From the NCBI GenBank assembly GCA_003996215.1, contig QJPP01001747.1, positions 1 through 64,000 of the forward strand: 64,000 nt of DNA. Reading direction: 5' to 3'. Under the pieces are notes generated by a model. It made no database searches, was not told where the DNA came from, and saw nothing but the letters and a program-made list of their open reading frames with translations. Position numbers and translations under genes: made by a program. How positions within the stretch are numbered: position 1 is the first letter of the stretch; each line of letters opens with the position of its first letter. The stretch is from Jaltomata sinuosa (taxonomy: Eukaryota > Streptophyta > Magnoliopsida > Solanales > Solanaceae). Below are positions 10,909 through 22,909 of the stretch, piece after piece.

Positions 10909-13250
10909 TATGGCAAACACATGAAGCAAATTCCCCTTGAGAACCAGGTTCTCATATAGTTGACTCTAAGAAATAAATCAGGTTCTTTAGGCAGCATATC
11001 TAGTCCCTCAATAGGTTTGTCAAATCATCAAAATAAGGCATAGTACTTAACGTCTATGCTTTATCAATTTTCCCCTTTTTGATGATGTCAAACACATGAA
11101 TCAAGTTTTCCTTGAAGACCAGATTTTCCCAAAGTTTATCCGCACACACACAACTTTATGTACCAAGTAAATTCTCTATTGCAGTGCTATCAAAAACCAA
11201 TTTACCATATATTCATCCATATCGGGTGCCAGGTCCCCTCATAAGTTTGTCAAACATCAAAACCATATAACCCATGTACATGTTCCCTCTGTCACCATGA
11301 TCTTCATAGTACCAGGTCCGTTGTTAGTTTATCAATCATCAAAATCAAGATTGCATCAATTACTTCCCCCTTTTTGATGATGACAAACTTAATTCCTCTT
11401 TGAGATCACAGATTGCATCTTTGCATCTTTACTGACTCTGTACATGTTCCCCCTCTCATAGTGCTTTCTTATTTCCCTCACTTCCCCCTATCACCAAGAT
11501 CTCTAGGCAATGACGTAATGCGTACATGTTTCCCCTGTCACCAAAATCTTTCCCCTTTTGGCATCATTAAAAAGAGCAAGGACAGTAAACCAAGCAAAAG
11601 TGAAAATATTCCATATTAACTCATGGCCACTGGGGCAACACTTACATAAACAATAAAAATAGTCAAGAATAAAGAAATCAGGACAAGTATCAAGGACAGT
11701 TTTTCATTGTTCATTGCATGTTAAGCATCACAAAAAATATACATAAAACAAAGAAATGTTTAGGAGTAAAGCCACATAGGAAAATGGATAAGAAAAAATG
11801 ACACAAAAGGGGCTACGAGAATAGATAGGAAGCAGATTAGGAGGGCTTGGCTAGAGTTTTGAACAAGGTATCCAAATGATCATTAGCAGCAACATGAGCA
11901 CGGAGAAGTTGTTGAGTGAGATACTCGACATGGTTCCTCAAGGTGGCAACTTCAGTCTTTAAATCTGCATTTTTCTTCTAAAGTTCTTTCACCGTACCAG
12001 GTCCCTCACTGGGTCCTGATGTAACCATGTGCAATCTCATCATCTATTTGAGCAATCAATGTTGTTATCTTCTCCAACTCAGCAGAGAGGACCTTTTTTT
12101 GCACACAATTAGATCAGAAATTATTGAGGGAGTTCTTGTGTCTTAGATGATTTGGTATGGGTACCAGGTCCCTCATCCACTAAGTTCATGTAACCTCTTC
12201 AACAGTTTGTGAGTTATTTTGTCCTTCAAGATCAACCAATTCTTCTGGCACTACTTCCTTCTCAATACCAGCAACCAACAATTTTTTTAGTTAACGCCTC
12301 TTTACAGTTTTGTCACGACTCTGCTCAAGAGATTATTCCAATGTCTTCCTTTCACTGCCTTTTGTATCAGGTCCCTTCTTGCAATCCCTCTCGGATGGTA
12401 GAGGAGCAGTTGTGATGGGCACTAGGGTTTGCTTAAATTTTGTAATCAGGGGAAGAGTGTTGTCTTCGTCCTCTTCTTCTTCACCAAATGACTCCCTGCT
12501 ACTTGGTGCACCTAGAGCATTCAAACTCTACTACATCTGATTTCACCATTTTCTTAGATCCATTCTTTGGCAAGGGACCAGGTTCCTAAGACAGTGCCCT
12601 CAAAGAAACCAAATTTGCATTTTGATCTTCACTAACAACAACAAGATCATAATTTTAACCCATTATCAGAACATCAATGACATCCTCTTGAAAATCTTTT
12701 CTAGAAATGCCAAACTCCTTATATGTGATGCCTTGATAGAAGAGTTTTGTTAGGACACTGTGAGGGTAGAAGATCTGCTTTGAGAATCAAGATAGGTTTA
12801 AGGGAAAGAGACATAAGGAGGAACATATAGGGGTTGACGCTGTTGAGAGCTTTGAGTTCTCTTTCCTTTCAAAAAGAGAGTGAGGACCTTTAGAGAGGAA
12901 CAGTTAGGATGAAGTCCTTTTAAAAGAGTAATGCTACATGTCGAGTGGTAGCTGGCATATCACTTCAAATTCACCCAACACGACATCATTGGGAATAGGT
13001 GAGAAACTTGGTATAGTACCTATATGGCAGTCTCAGACAAATTTCAAAAGTTTTATGAGTACAGTCACTGATACTAACCTTGAAGAGGAACCAGGTCCCT
13101 CTTCTGAGTTTCTCAACACTGCTTTGAAACTGCCCAGATGGTCTCCATCCTTGACTCTTTCTTCTTGCCATGCGTGCATACCTACAACGTATAGAGATGA
13201 GTTAGATATAGTGATTAAGCATATTACTCAGATACATGTCATCTAATTAT
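10909..13250 (-). pseudogene. Degenerate post-pol region of the Sirevirus-like element
   Basis: This lies between RNase H and the 3' LTR, where Sireviruses carry an extra, sometimes envelope-like, ORF. On the minus strand a leucine-rich, coiled-coil-like segment is readable at about 11845-11990 (LKTEVATLRNHVEYLTQQLL). An acidic stretch (EEEEDEDN) lies near 12450-12490. No continuous frame survives. The role of this ORF is not established. The related but much better preserved ORF is at 22910-23950. Confidence 0.5.
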
Positions 13251-13256
13251 AGCCAA

Positions 13257-13930
13257 GAAAGGAGAGATCCTGATGATGAGAGGATCAGTTCCTATTTATT
13301 AGCCCAAACTTCAGTCTATTTTCCTCAAGGTGTCCCCTGCTTAGTACTTCTGTGAAACTGCAAGCTACCTGTTCCTCCACCTGGTTCTTCATGAGATTCA
13401 AGAGAATCCTAGAAAATGAGTCATTTCTCAGGTGCTCTTTCTATCCATCAAATACCCGGCATAGTCGGTATCAGCATATTCAACCAGATTAGAATTATCT
13501 CTTGATGGATAGAAGAGAGTCAGACCAGGAGTTTCCCTTAGATACCTCAACCTTCTTTTTGCACCCTTTATGATGAATTATGTTAGATAGGACTAAGATT
13601 TTGCACACATACCCATATTAAACATGACGTCTGACCTGATAGCCATCAAGAAAATCAAAGATCTAAAGATGCCTTGATACATCATTTTATTCATTAGAGA
13701 ACCAGGTCCCTCAACATTCAGCGGCAGCCTTACACACACCTCCTTCTTCATGTAACCACTAGGAAATTCAATTTTTACATTCATTTTCTTGTTGAGGTAA
13801 CCCTGAATAACCAACCTTGATTTATTTCTAGAAGCTTTGTCAAACTCATCCTTTTTGTTTCTGAATGCTGACCTGGTCCCTATGATGGTTCTGATGATGG
13901 GCTTGAGTACCATGATCCAAACCTTATTTC
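13257..13930 (-). pseudogene. Copia RT and RNase H snippets
   Basis: On the minus strand there is RT-start sequence (FRNKKDEFDKASRNKSRLV, about 13800-13860). It jumps to the RT/RNase H linker (MYQGIFRSLIFLMAIRSDV) and then to RNase H (EYADTDYAGYLMDRKSTS, about 13430-13490, with the first catalytic Asp). The catalytic YVDD block of RT and everything between is missing, so there is a large internal deletion. RT/RNase H copies the element RNA into cDNA; this copy cannot. Confidence 0.8.
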
Positions 13931-14269
13931 TCTCAGTTGATAAACCTCTTCCAACATAGTTGACCCTTGTTCAACACTCAGTGCATTAGTTTCAGGAATA
14001 TTTACTTGCTACTCAGCTTCATGCGGTATCATCGGGGTACGAGGTCCCCCCAAATCCAACAAAGATTTAGTGTTATTGACTTGCTTAACTTGCCTTATTA
14101 GACATGCCTTTCATATGAGATATCAACCACATATCTGGTCTTGAACCTCTTTGTCATCTAGATGATTTCTCATAGTAGACATTCTCAATGGCATAAGCAA
14201 GAACCTTTCCAATTTTTTCTACACCAAGAGTGTATCCCTTCTTTTCATTAACAAAAGAAATGGTTCCCT

Positions 14270-14370
14270 TTTGAAAATACTTGAGTGAGAGGATATCTTC
14301 AATCCTTCATGTCATATGCTTTGAGCAGTCACTATCCATAAACTATTTTTGACTGCCTCCTCACACTCCA
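14270..14370 (-). pseudogene. Copia protease remnant
   Basis: The minus strand encodes FMDSDCSKHMT, the equivalent of the copia protease motif with consensus D-S-G-[CA]-[ST]-x-H-[MF]. The Gly is replaced by Asp, so the aspartic protease active site is broken. KYFQKGTISFVNEKKG and VLAYAIENVYY follow as expected for this family. The integrase that should come next is absent. Confidence 0.75.
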
Positions 14371-15584
14371 CCCTGCACACCTAGTCATTGATTAGATTTA
14401 GGAACCCAGATCAACATGGGTCCCCTGGAATGATAGAAAGGATGAATGAGACTTCTCCTTGTCCACGTTGGTAAGCCAGAATTTTTCCTTTTGGGACCAG
14501 GTCCCCCTGTGTTGGAGTTCATTTCAACAGATTTCTGATTCTTCTTAACAGCAAGAATCATAGCCTAACATGTGTCTTTATAATGGCCATTCTGACCACA
14601 GTGAGTGCACAACCTATTATCAGAATTAGTGACATATTTGCTATAAGGATTGTACGGTGCCTTAGTATTTTAATAATTAACGGCTTTTCCAAAACCAAAT
14701 TTCATTCCACTAACACCAGCTAAAGCTTTTGAGGGCATAATCCAATGAAGAGATTTCTCAAGTTCAGCCTTAGTCCTGTTCAGGTCCTCATGTAGTTCCC
14801 TATTTCGTTCAAGAGAGGCAGTAAGATCTAGTTTGACCTTACTAAGTTTGTCTTCAAGATCAAACTGAATATCACTCCCTTTTTCCTTCTCTTTAGAAAC
14901 ACATTCAGAGTGGGTCTTAATCTTATCATTAAGCACACCATTTTTGAAGGATATCCTTTTTACTTCTTTCTCCAATTCAAAATTTTGATTGGAAAGTGAC
15001 ACTCTTCCTACGTCAGAATCACCAAGTTCATCAATTAAGGATTCCTTTTTGATAAGAACATCATGATATGCATCAATTAGGACATTGGCGACCTCAACTC
15101 CTTTTGAGAATAGTTTTTAAGATTTCTTTTGACATCATGAAGGTTATCATCTTCAGCATCTTCATCATCTGATTTTGCCGTGAGAGCAAACAACGAGTCT
15201 AAGCTTGAAGACTCATCTTAAACATCTATCATGAAAGCAACTTCTGGAGCTTTTTCAACATCCAATTCACTGGATGTGTCTCCCTATACAGCTAAAGCTT
15301 GTTTGTCTACATTATCTATAACTGCTCTTCTTTTGAACTTATCGGGGACCCGATCCTTCTTTTTTTTTTCTCTAGATTGTTCTTGATGTACTCCTTATAG
15401 TCAAGCTTATGGAGGGACAATTTTTTATGAAATGACCAGGCTTCCCACACTTATGGCAGCAGTCATTTTCATTTATACACTTGCTCGTGTTCCCCTTTCT
15501 AAGAAAACCTCCATTCCTTCTTACCATTCTATGCAATCTTCTAGTTGTAGATCGTCCTTCTACTAGATTTGGTGGAGCAGCCAT
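14370..15584 (-). pseudogene. Copia gag with two zinc knuckles and a coiled coil
   Basis: The start MAAPPNLVEG at 15584, 44 bp inside the primer-binding site, is a typical gag N-terminus for this family. The usual capsid part is largely deleted, because a first CCHC knuckle (CHKCGKPGHFIKNCP, about 15415-15460) follows after about 40 residues. A charged, heptad-like segment with few breaks spans 14670-15100 (ELEKEVKRISFKNGVLNDK and LEDKLSKVKLDL). A second knuckle, CTHCGQNGHYKDTC, lies near 14570-14612, and WTRRSLIHPFYHSRGP near 14430-14480. Gag packages the element RNA. Stops are present around 15230-15370 and 14670. The coiled coil is the best preserved part. Confidence 0.85.
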
Positions 15585-15627
15585 TAGAAATGATCCTTTC
15601 TAGGTGTTAACCTTTTAGAAAGAATTG

Positions 15628-15639
15628 GCTCTGATACCA
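15628..15639 (-). other. Primer-binding site, initiator tRNA-Met
   Basis: On the element strand this reads TGGTATCAGAGC, fully complementary to the 3' end of plant initiator tRNA-Met (12 of 12), two bases from the LTR. Confidence 0.93.
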
Positions 15640-15641
15640 CT

Positions 15642-17021
15642 TGTTAGCGTGTATGTGTCCACCACCAGTCAAGGGACCAGGTCCTTTGACTAAATATAAC
15701 GACTACGGACAGAAGGTAAAACACAACAGTATAGAAGGTAAGGAACACACGATGTTTACGTGGAAACCTCCTTGCTCAAGGGAGAAAAACTACGACCTAC
15801 CTCATAGGAATTTTATTAACACAATCCACTAAAACAAGAGTGATGTTAGATTACAGACTTCGGTAATCCTAAGGTTAACCTCTTAACCCCATCCCCTTGT
15901 AATAGTACAACTCGAGCCAAGTTCAGATCACAACCTCTTGCAACATAGGAATTAAACTCTTAATCCCTCACTCTTACAATAACTTTATTATAAGCCCTCT
16001 CTACAATGACTCTATTGCAAAGACATAATCCGGCTAACTCTAGTCAAACCAATCAACTAACTCTAGGTGACACAACTATGGCTAACTCTCGCCACAACTC
16101 AAATCTACAAGATAAGAGAGAAAGATAAACACCTACACAAGATTCTCAAAATGAGGAGTAGGTTTACAATGAAGAGAAAAAGACAAAGACTCAACAACCT
16201 AGACCTAAAAATATATTCAATTGCAGCAAGTTGATCCCTTGGTTGTTGAAGCTTTGTCTTGTTGGAACTTTGTGTCTTTCCAGATGAAGAGAGATAATTT
16301 TTGTGTGTGCAAAAGCTTAGTTTGATCACTTGGTGTGTTGAATGTATATGGATGATGAGAGAGGTGAAGACTTTGACCATTGGACAGAGAGGGGGACCAC
16401 AACAACTTTTCTGCAGTGCTTCCTGCATTGCTATATTTCTGGCACAATGGCAGCAGTGGCTACAACTTTACAGCTGTAAGGGTTGACTGTGTAAGAGAGA
16501 GTGACCTGATGTGTACCTGATCCCTGTACCTGGTCCCTCATCAGGTTTGCCAATCATCAGCACAAAATCACAATTGTTTCAACAATTCCCTTTGAATCAT
16601 TACTTTCTCTCATATCTTTACAACTGTGAGAGTTGACTCGAATAGATGGATCGGCCTGGTGCACGTAACTGGTCCCTCATTTGGTTTCCACCAAATAAGA
16701 AACCTTAACAGCTTTTCTGCAGCTCTATCACGATTGGCAGTATCTTTACAACTGTGGAACAGCTGTGAGAGTTGACTCATATGGATTGGCCTGGTGCGCG
16801 TACCTGGTCCCTATGACAGAATATCCTCTGAGAGATAGTTTCTCTTGAATGAACATTATCCCTTGAATGATCATTTCAATTATACAACTTCTTCACTTGT
16901 TCCCCCTGAGATCTTGATTCCCATGTTCCCCCTGAGATCGATCTGGTACGTGTCTGGTCCCTCGACAGGTTTGCCAAATCATCAAAACAAAGGATAGTAT
17001 TGTAGTAACTATGCATCATCA
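15642..17021 (-). repeat. 5' LTR of the Sirevirus-like element
   Basis: It pairs with 9499-10891 and has the same ends. CAATT at 17022-17026 completes the target duplication. It carries the same ACCTGGTCCCTCA words as its partner. Confidence 0.92.
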
Positions 17022-17026
17022 CAATT

Positions 17027-17775
17027 GACATGTTATGCACATGCCATAATTAGATCTACTCGAAAAGTAACAGGTACTTGGTAGAATAATCAATAATAGA
17101 AACGTAATTCACTTTTTGTCGTTGTAAAAAAGGAAAGTTTTTAAGTTTGACCAAAGATATGTCCTTAATAGTTTAGCCCTTGGGTGCTAGATTGCTAGTC
17201 TTGATAACACTAGCAGCTAGAAGGCTAGCTGCCTAGTGGCTAACATAGGTAGGTGTTGGCTAGACGAATATGGTTAAGGGAGGACAACTGTTGAGGCATC
17301 AAATTTGGAGATTTTCTTCAACTTAGTCTACTCCCTACCTATGCCAAACTTATTTTATTCATTTTGCATTTCAGCTGAGTTTAAGATGATAAAATTAGTT
17401 GAGATATTAGTTGATTTGTTAATGATATGGTCATAATTTAAAAGAGCATCAAACTCAAGTAGAAAATGTCTGGGTTCTATGACTTATTAAGGTGAATGCG
17501 GATAATTAACGGATATGACATATTTTATATCGTTAACTTAATTATCTAATAGACGAATGAAAACACACATAAATAAAATTTTAAAATTTGAATTGAAAGT
17601 GTCTTATTGAAACGTTTTATTAGAAATTGAGGTGCTCAATTGGAAACGACTTAGTTCGAATATTTAAATGAAATATCCTGACAAGTTTAAAGGACTGACT
17701 ATATATTAAGAAAAGAAAAAAAGCCCGCAAGTTTAATGACCAAATGGTACTTTCTTAGCTTTTCTTGTTTTAATT
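17027..17775. other. AT-rich intergenic, nothing recognised
   Basis: No ORF or RNA gene is supported. A small inverted repeat (CAGCTAG-AAGG-CTAGCTG) lies near 17210-17230. Confidence 0.5.
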
Positions 17776-18281
17776 AAAACAATCAAGAATTTAGAAACAT
17801 ATGCATTACTTATGTTATGTCTCTCTCTCTCTCTCTATCTATCTATCTACTCACACATGACACACATGAAATTACAATATAAGGTCATAATATTGTCTTG
17901 TCATTTTTCATGGTTAATGAAGGGTTTTCATTGAGGTTAGGTGGATCCTAGGTGACAGTCATGTGGGGTGATCTTGTTTTAGTTGGACGACCATGTAGAT
18001 TTCATGTCATGAGATTAAAGGGACTTTTAAGTTGAAGGGTATTTGTGGTCTCTTATATTAACGGTTTTAGGATATTTTTTAGCCCAAAATAAAACGGAGG
18101 GTATATTTACTCTATTTCAAATAGTTCGAGAGTAGTTTTGACCCTTTTCCGTTAAAACAATCAAGAATTTAGAAACATATGCATTACTTATGTTATGTCT
18201 CTCTATCTATCTATCTACTCACACATGACACACATGAAATTATAATATAAGGTCATAATATTGTCTTGTCTATTTTCATGG
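17776..18281. repeat. Direct duplication of about 135 bp split by about 235 bp, with microsatellites
   Basis: The segments 17776-17914 and 18151-18281 are near-identical, both starting AAAACAATCAAGAATTTAG and ending around ATAATATTGTCTTGTC. They differ mainly in a CT/CTAT microsatellite (about 17819-17850 longer, 18197-18217 shorter). The spacer contains TGACAGTCATGTGGGG and GGTATTTGTGGTCTC and has no recognised coding content. Confidence 0.85.
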
Positions 18282-18644
18282 CGGGTCTCTTTGTCTATAA
18301 GCCACACACAATTGACAAGAAAGTACTAGTAGAATATGAAGGCTACCTTACTCCAATTGGATTGTCTTAATCTACTCTCTCTTTTTCAGAAAATTACTTT
18401 TTGTAATCCTAAAGAAGCAATTGGAAGATTAATATATCTGTCACATGTGATAGTTATGATAGGAACAAATCAATCAATTTCCAAATAACTTAAGCTGTTT
18501 CCACTACATTTTCTACCTTTTGATTCTTTCCATTTTTAGCAACAAGTGGTCTTAGAGATATGAATGAAGCAAAAGTAGAAACTGTAATACATTTTAGTAC
18601 TCGTAATATTTGATGACGAGGAAATAACCTAAGATTATAAAACA
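18282..18644. other. Intergenic, nothing recognised
   Basis: AT-rich with no convincing ORF or structural repeat. Confidence 0.5.
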
Positions 18645-19425
18645 TGACTTAAGAGAGCTTCATTTCTCGGACAGATTTTGTTGGGTTTTTAACTAAGAGT
18701 ATAAATTGGGAAATCGAGGGAAATGAAATTTGAACTAAGTTTATTTGTCTCTTGTTGGATAAGAAGAGGAGAACTTTTGTGCTTATGTATAGAAGTGTGT
18801 CTTCTTGCTTATAAAGTGTTGAGAAGAGAGTCACCCCTTGCATTGTTGTTGCTCGGCTATGGTTTTTGATTTGGATTTGATCAAATAATATGATTGATTG
18901 ATATATATTTTTGACCAAATTTATTTTCAAATTTCCATTATTTTATTTTCCTAAATTCTGATACTATTTTCCGCGCGAGAATTTAGTTTAAAATTTGCGA
19001 ACTTTTCTTTTTTCCAAATGGTAATGACTAGTCGAACATACACTGCCTTTACGAACATGCATGTTTGCACATGTTGAGACCCAAACCACTAAATATACTT
19101 TTCACACACTGAAAATTACTTTCGCAAAACTTTCCCCTCTCTTCACTGCATTCTTCATTGTTTTCAAAAGAAAACACATAAGTAAACAGTGTATGATTTG
19201 CTCCGCCCATTTGAGTGTGATGAAGTTCTGTAAATTTTAGTACTGCTTTTACATATTAGATTTTCGTTCTATTCAAGGAGAAATTAATCCGCAAATCTTG
19301 AGTAATAGTGAGGGAATTAAAATTCTTAAGGACACACAAGCAAATTGTGGGCTTGAAAAAAGTTTCTCTTCTTCATCTATTATCTAGTTTACTGTTTCTA
19401 ATACAGGAATATAACAAACTTAAGA
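18645..19425 (+). repeat. Dispersed repeat, copy 1 (possible solo LTR)
   Basis: This stretch of about 780 bp is homologous along its length to the reverse complement of 46383-47158. Shared words include AACTAAG...GTATAAA near the start, TGCCTTTA(C/T)GAACATGCAT and TTGAGACCCA in the middle, and TTTACTGTTTCTAATACAGG near the end. I estimate 70-75% identity by eye. The length, the block structure and the lack of coding sequence suggest a solo LTR of an old copia-like family, but neither end is cleanly TG/CA. The 93-codon minus ORF inside is not retained in copy 2. Confidence 0.65.
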
Positions 19426-21100
19426 AATTTGATATTATGATATTATTTTATATACTTGGCAAAATGCACGCGCTCCGCGTGGTGATGAACTACCTCATGG
19501 ATGATCAATCGTCAAAATCCGTTTTACTTTTTTGATTTCGTACACAATTGATTCATTGTTTTCATAAGTTTCTCGATAATTGTCCAATTATTTATAACTG
19601 CTTTAGCTACATATATGAGTAACTAAGTAATTGAAAAGAGATACTAAAATTTATAAAGCTTGTCTGTCGGTGCCTGCACCCAATTGTCAAAAAAAAATTA
19701 GCAAACGGTGAATAGTAGTTAATCTTACATATGAATTTAGTAAACGGCATTAGCCGAAAAATAACTATACGTTTATACAGTAAGCTTACAAATCTTTTTT
19801 TCTAATAGTCCACTATTAATTTAAAAGATCAATCATTGTAAGAGCTTAAAATTATAATGACATTTGGTAAAAAAATAGGTGGACTAGCACTATCAGTTAC
19901 TACGTTTCGGTAAAGTATATTATGTATCAACTTAACGATTTTATGGATCGCTTAAACCATTTAATTTCACATGTTAAAACAGATTGTCGGTTCGATGGAC
20001 AGAGAATTCTAATGCAAGTTGTGCGATGGGAATAATTTTTTTAACATTTAATAAATAGATAGATGAATGAAAGTACCAGAAGAACCTGAAAATGTGCGTC
20101 TTCATTCCTTCTTCACATACATAAGTGCATTCTCAAGCATTATACAAAGTCTCAATCTTCGGCCTGCAAAATCACTTGTCCACCTGAACAACCTGTTTAC
20201 AAAGTAATGATATTGCATGGCTCAATACCCAATCGAAACAAAGACCGCAAAAGAGGAAACAAATCGAAAAACTCCAAGTACTACAGATGCATATTTATAA
20301 GTTTCGCATATGATCGTAATTTTGTATTCGTATGATAATTCAGTAATATCTGTTTACCTTGTAGATGATGAACACCATTGCAACATATTGATCTTCATTT
20401 TTTGCCGAATTTCCCACCTAATCCCAACAATTTCAACATATATATTTAAATTTCTATTGATACATCCACCCGCTATGAAGTACTTTTCGCTAAAGGTCTA
20501 CGGCTAAAGTACTTATTTGCACTTTATGTATTGGTACTGCTTCATGATTGTATGGATTGGGTTACACTATGAGATCCTGTAATGTTGTTATACATCACAT
20601 GCGTTTGGGACATCGTATTTTGGTAGTTGGAGCATAATAGCTATCGGTTAGTTCTCATGTAGATTAAATATATGTAAACTAATCATTTGAACGAATATAG
20701 AGTTTAACTAATTAGTGGTCTTTTCTTGTACTTGTGGTTTATTAGTGTCATACCATTTGGGTGTCAAAGGCATTTAAAACTTGTGTTTTTAATTACTAAC
20801 ATTGTAAGTGGCATCGAGAAGTTTAATTTTATGATGCGTGCAAAGCACTGACCGATTTTTTGTGTGGAAACTAAAATCTTTGTATTTTCTACTCTGTTAT
20901 TATATTCAATTTGAAGATATAAAAACTTCACTCAAAGTATAACTTGTTGATTGTATTCAGTTTGAAGATATACAAAACAATTCTGAGTATATCGATTTGC
21001 TTGTGATTTATTTGATGATATAAAAATTTCACCAACTTATTAAATTTGTTGTGAATTTTTTTAATTTACAGAAGTGGGAGAACCAACTTCAAGTGCTACT
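19426..21100. other. AT-rich intergenic, nothing recognised
   Basis: Scattered short ORFs are all below 80 codons, with no motif or codon pattern. No repeat boundary is identified. Confidence 0.5.
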
Positions 21101-21104
21101 AATT

Positions 21105-21575
21105 CTGTTGCAATGATGATTGTCTCGTCAAGTTGGCATGCACCGATAATAGCATCGGAAAAAAAACCCAAAAGACCATTCATCCTAGAATTTAAATGCT
21201 GACAACAGAAAATGTTCTTCTATCTATCACCCTCGGCCTGTAAAAGTTTAATACTGAGGATGTCCTGGTCTTGTCAGAAGAAACTCCTGACAATGAACTT
21301 TTGTAGTGATGGAGGGTTGAAAATATTTTGATTTTCTATAAGAATTACATTGTGAATGGTTTGTAAGATGACATTTATAACGTCTTTAGTGTTTGTAAAA
21401 TTTAGAAAGAGTTGTGGAGTGCTTTTGAAAAGAAATACAAAACTAAAGATGTTGCACTAATGAAGTTTGTGATTGTAAACTTTTTGAACTTCAAAATGAT
21501 TGACAAGAAAACTATCATATCTCAAGTTCAAGAATTATAAGTCATCATTCATGATCTCCTTGTTGAAGGTACGAT
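21105..21575 (+). pseudogene. Ty1/copia gag fragment
   Basis: The plus strand reads, across frames, as copia gag (UBN2-type): W.QKMFFYLSPSACKSL, then EETPDNE, FYKNYIVNGL and DDIYNVFSV, then KELWSAFEKKYKTKDV (about 21410-21455), KFVIVNFLNFKMIDKK and ISQVQEL. Stops and at least two frameshifts are present. The fragment ends where the LTR of the next element begins. It belongs to a copia family different from the Sirevirus-like elements. Confidence 0.75.
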
Positions 21576-21579
21576 CTTG

Positions 21580-22486
21580 ATAGTCTGCACGACCTACTGA
21601 TTTAGTTAGTTAACTCTATTAATTTCCTATCGATGAAACAGATTGCCTAACGTGTTTCAACAATGAGAAAGCAGTAACTAAATAACACAGTGATTTTTAC
21701 GTGGAAAATCACCCAACTCACAAAGGTGTAAAAACCACGACCTGTACCTTTACAGGATTTAAACCCAACTTTGCTAACATAATGAGCCTCAATGAAATTG
21801 AGTACAACTCGATGTAACCTAGGAATTATAAACTCTAACTCCTAACAACACCAACCACCCAAGGTTTGTGTTTATCAAATCTTCGAGCTAATCCCAACTT
21901 GAAGATGACAATCTTACTTCAGTTTATAACATACTGAACTATGTTTACAACTCAAAGAACAACTCCTAATACATCACTACTAAGATACCTTAGATAGACT
22001 TTGTACTTAGGACCAAGTTCTTCAATGTGTTTCTTCAGTAACGTCTGTTGCACTTTGCTAAAGTCAATTTTACAATTGCCTTTGTTTACTCTGTGAGTGT
22101 GTGATTGCTTTGGATAGAAACTCTGCTATTTAAGCATACGCCTCAAGGAGTTCTTCTTTCATTCGAAATCCTTCTTACATTCAAACTCTACTTGCTTAGA
22201 TTTCTTCTTCAAGTGAGACTCCTTCTTGTATTCAAACTTGTGCCTTAGTGTTTTAGTCGAACTCAACTTCAACTTCATATGCACACCTCTTTACTGACTT
22301 GATTTCAGTAAACACTTTTGTCCTACGTAGAGTTTTCCAATAGTGTCTTTTAGCATGCTGATGTGGATCACCTTATCATATGAGCTTCTAAGACAGTTTG
22401 GCTTCATTGAGATCATGCAATTATGGACCATCTTTACATACCTGTTTTATGTCACATTGTCATTTATCAAAACTTCATAGAACCCA
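21580..22486 (-). repeat. 3' LTR of the second Sirevirus-like element (approximate ends)
   Basis: It is located by the polypurine tract at 22491-22505 on one side and by the end of the copia gag fragment on the other. The exact termini are uncertain because no partner LTR is in the window. Confidence 0.55.
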
Positions 22487-22909
22487 ATAAATTCCCCCTT
22501 TTTTATGATGACAAACTCTTTGCCTTTGAGCCCTGTTTCATGCAGCTAGAGTTTGGAACATGTGAATGGAATAGGTTAGGCTATGGGTTATAAATACTAC
22601 GTAACCCTTTCTTCCCCCTTTTGGTATCATTGAAAAGCTGGTTTAGTGCAAAAATAAGGTAGCCAAGGAAATAGTTAGTCAATTCATGGCCACTGGGCTA
22701 TCGTCAATTCAACAGAAGTAAAACAAGCCAACACAATAATTGAATTAAAAAGAGGCAAGAGAACATGTTATGTGAGCAAAAACAATCATTTCATATATCC
22801 TTTGTCAACACATGCTTTACAAGGGACTTAAGTTAGCTGTCCAAAAACCAACAAAAACAACTGAGCACTAGAAGGATAATGAACTGGTGGAGAGCAGAGA
22901 GATGAAGCA

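Larger units (their letters stand above)
9499..17021 (-). mobile_element. Sirevirus-like Ty1/copia retrotransposon, structurally complete, internally deleted
   Basis: The 7523-bp minus-strand element is bounded by LTRs of about 1.39 kb (roughly 93% alike over the first 240 bp by eye) and flanked by a perfect 5-bp duplication, CAATT (9494-9498 and 17022-17026). Next to the 5' LTR is a 12/12 initiator tRNA-Met primer-binding site. Next to the 3' LTR is a polypurine tract, with more purine tracts across the last 700 bp, a recognised Sirevirus trait. The coding region keeps gag, a protease remnant, snippets of RT and RNase H and a degenerate downstream ORF region; integrase and most of RT are missing. 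Sirevirus is the likely lineage, Ty1/copia is certain. Confidence 0.88.

Noticed and set aside
14670..15002. 110-codon coiled-coil ORF as a possible host gene
   Set aside because: It lies between two zinc knuckles, downstream of a Sirevirus PBS and gag start on the same strand; it is part of gag.
18649..18930. 93-codon minus-strand ORF
   Set aside because: It lies in AT-rich repeat DNA. The frame is not kept in the second copy at 46383-47158, and no motif is present.
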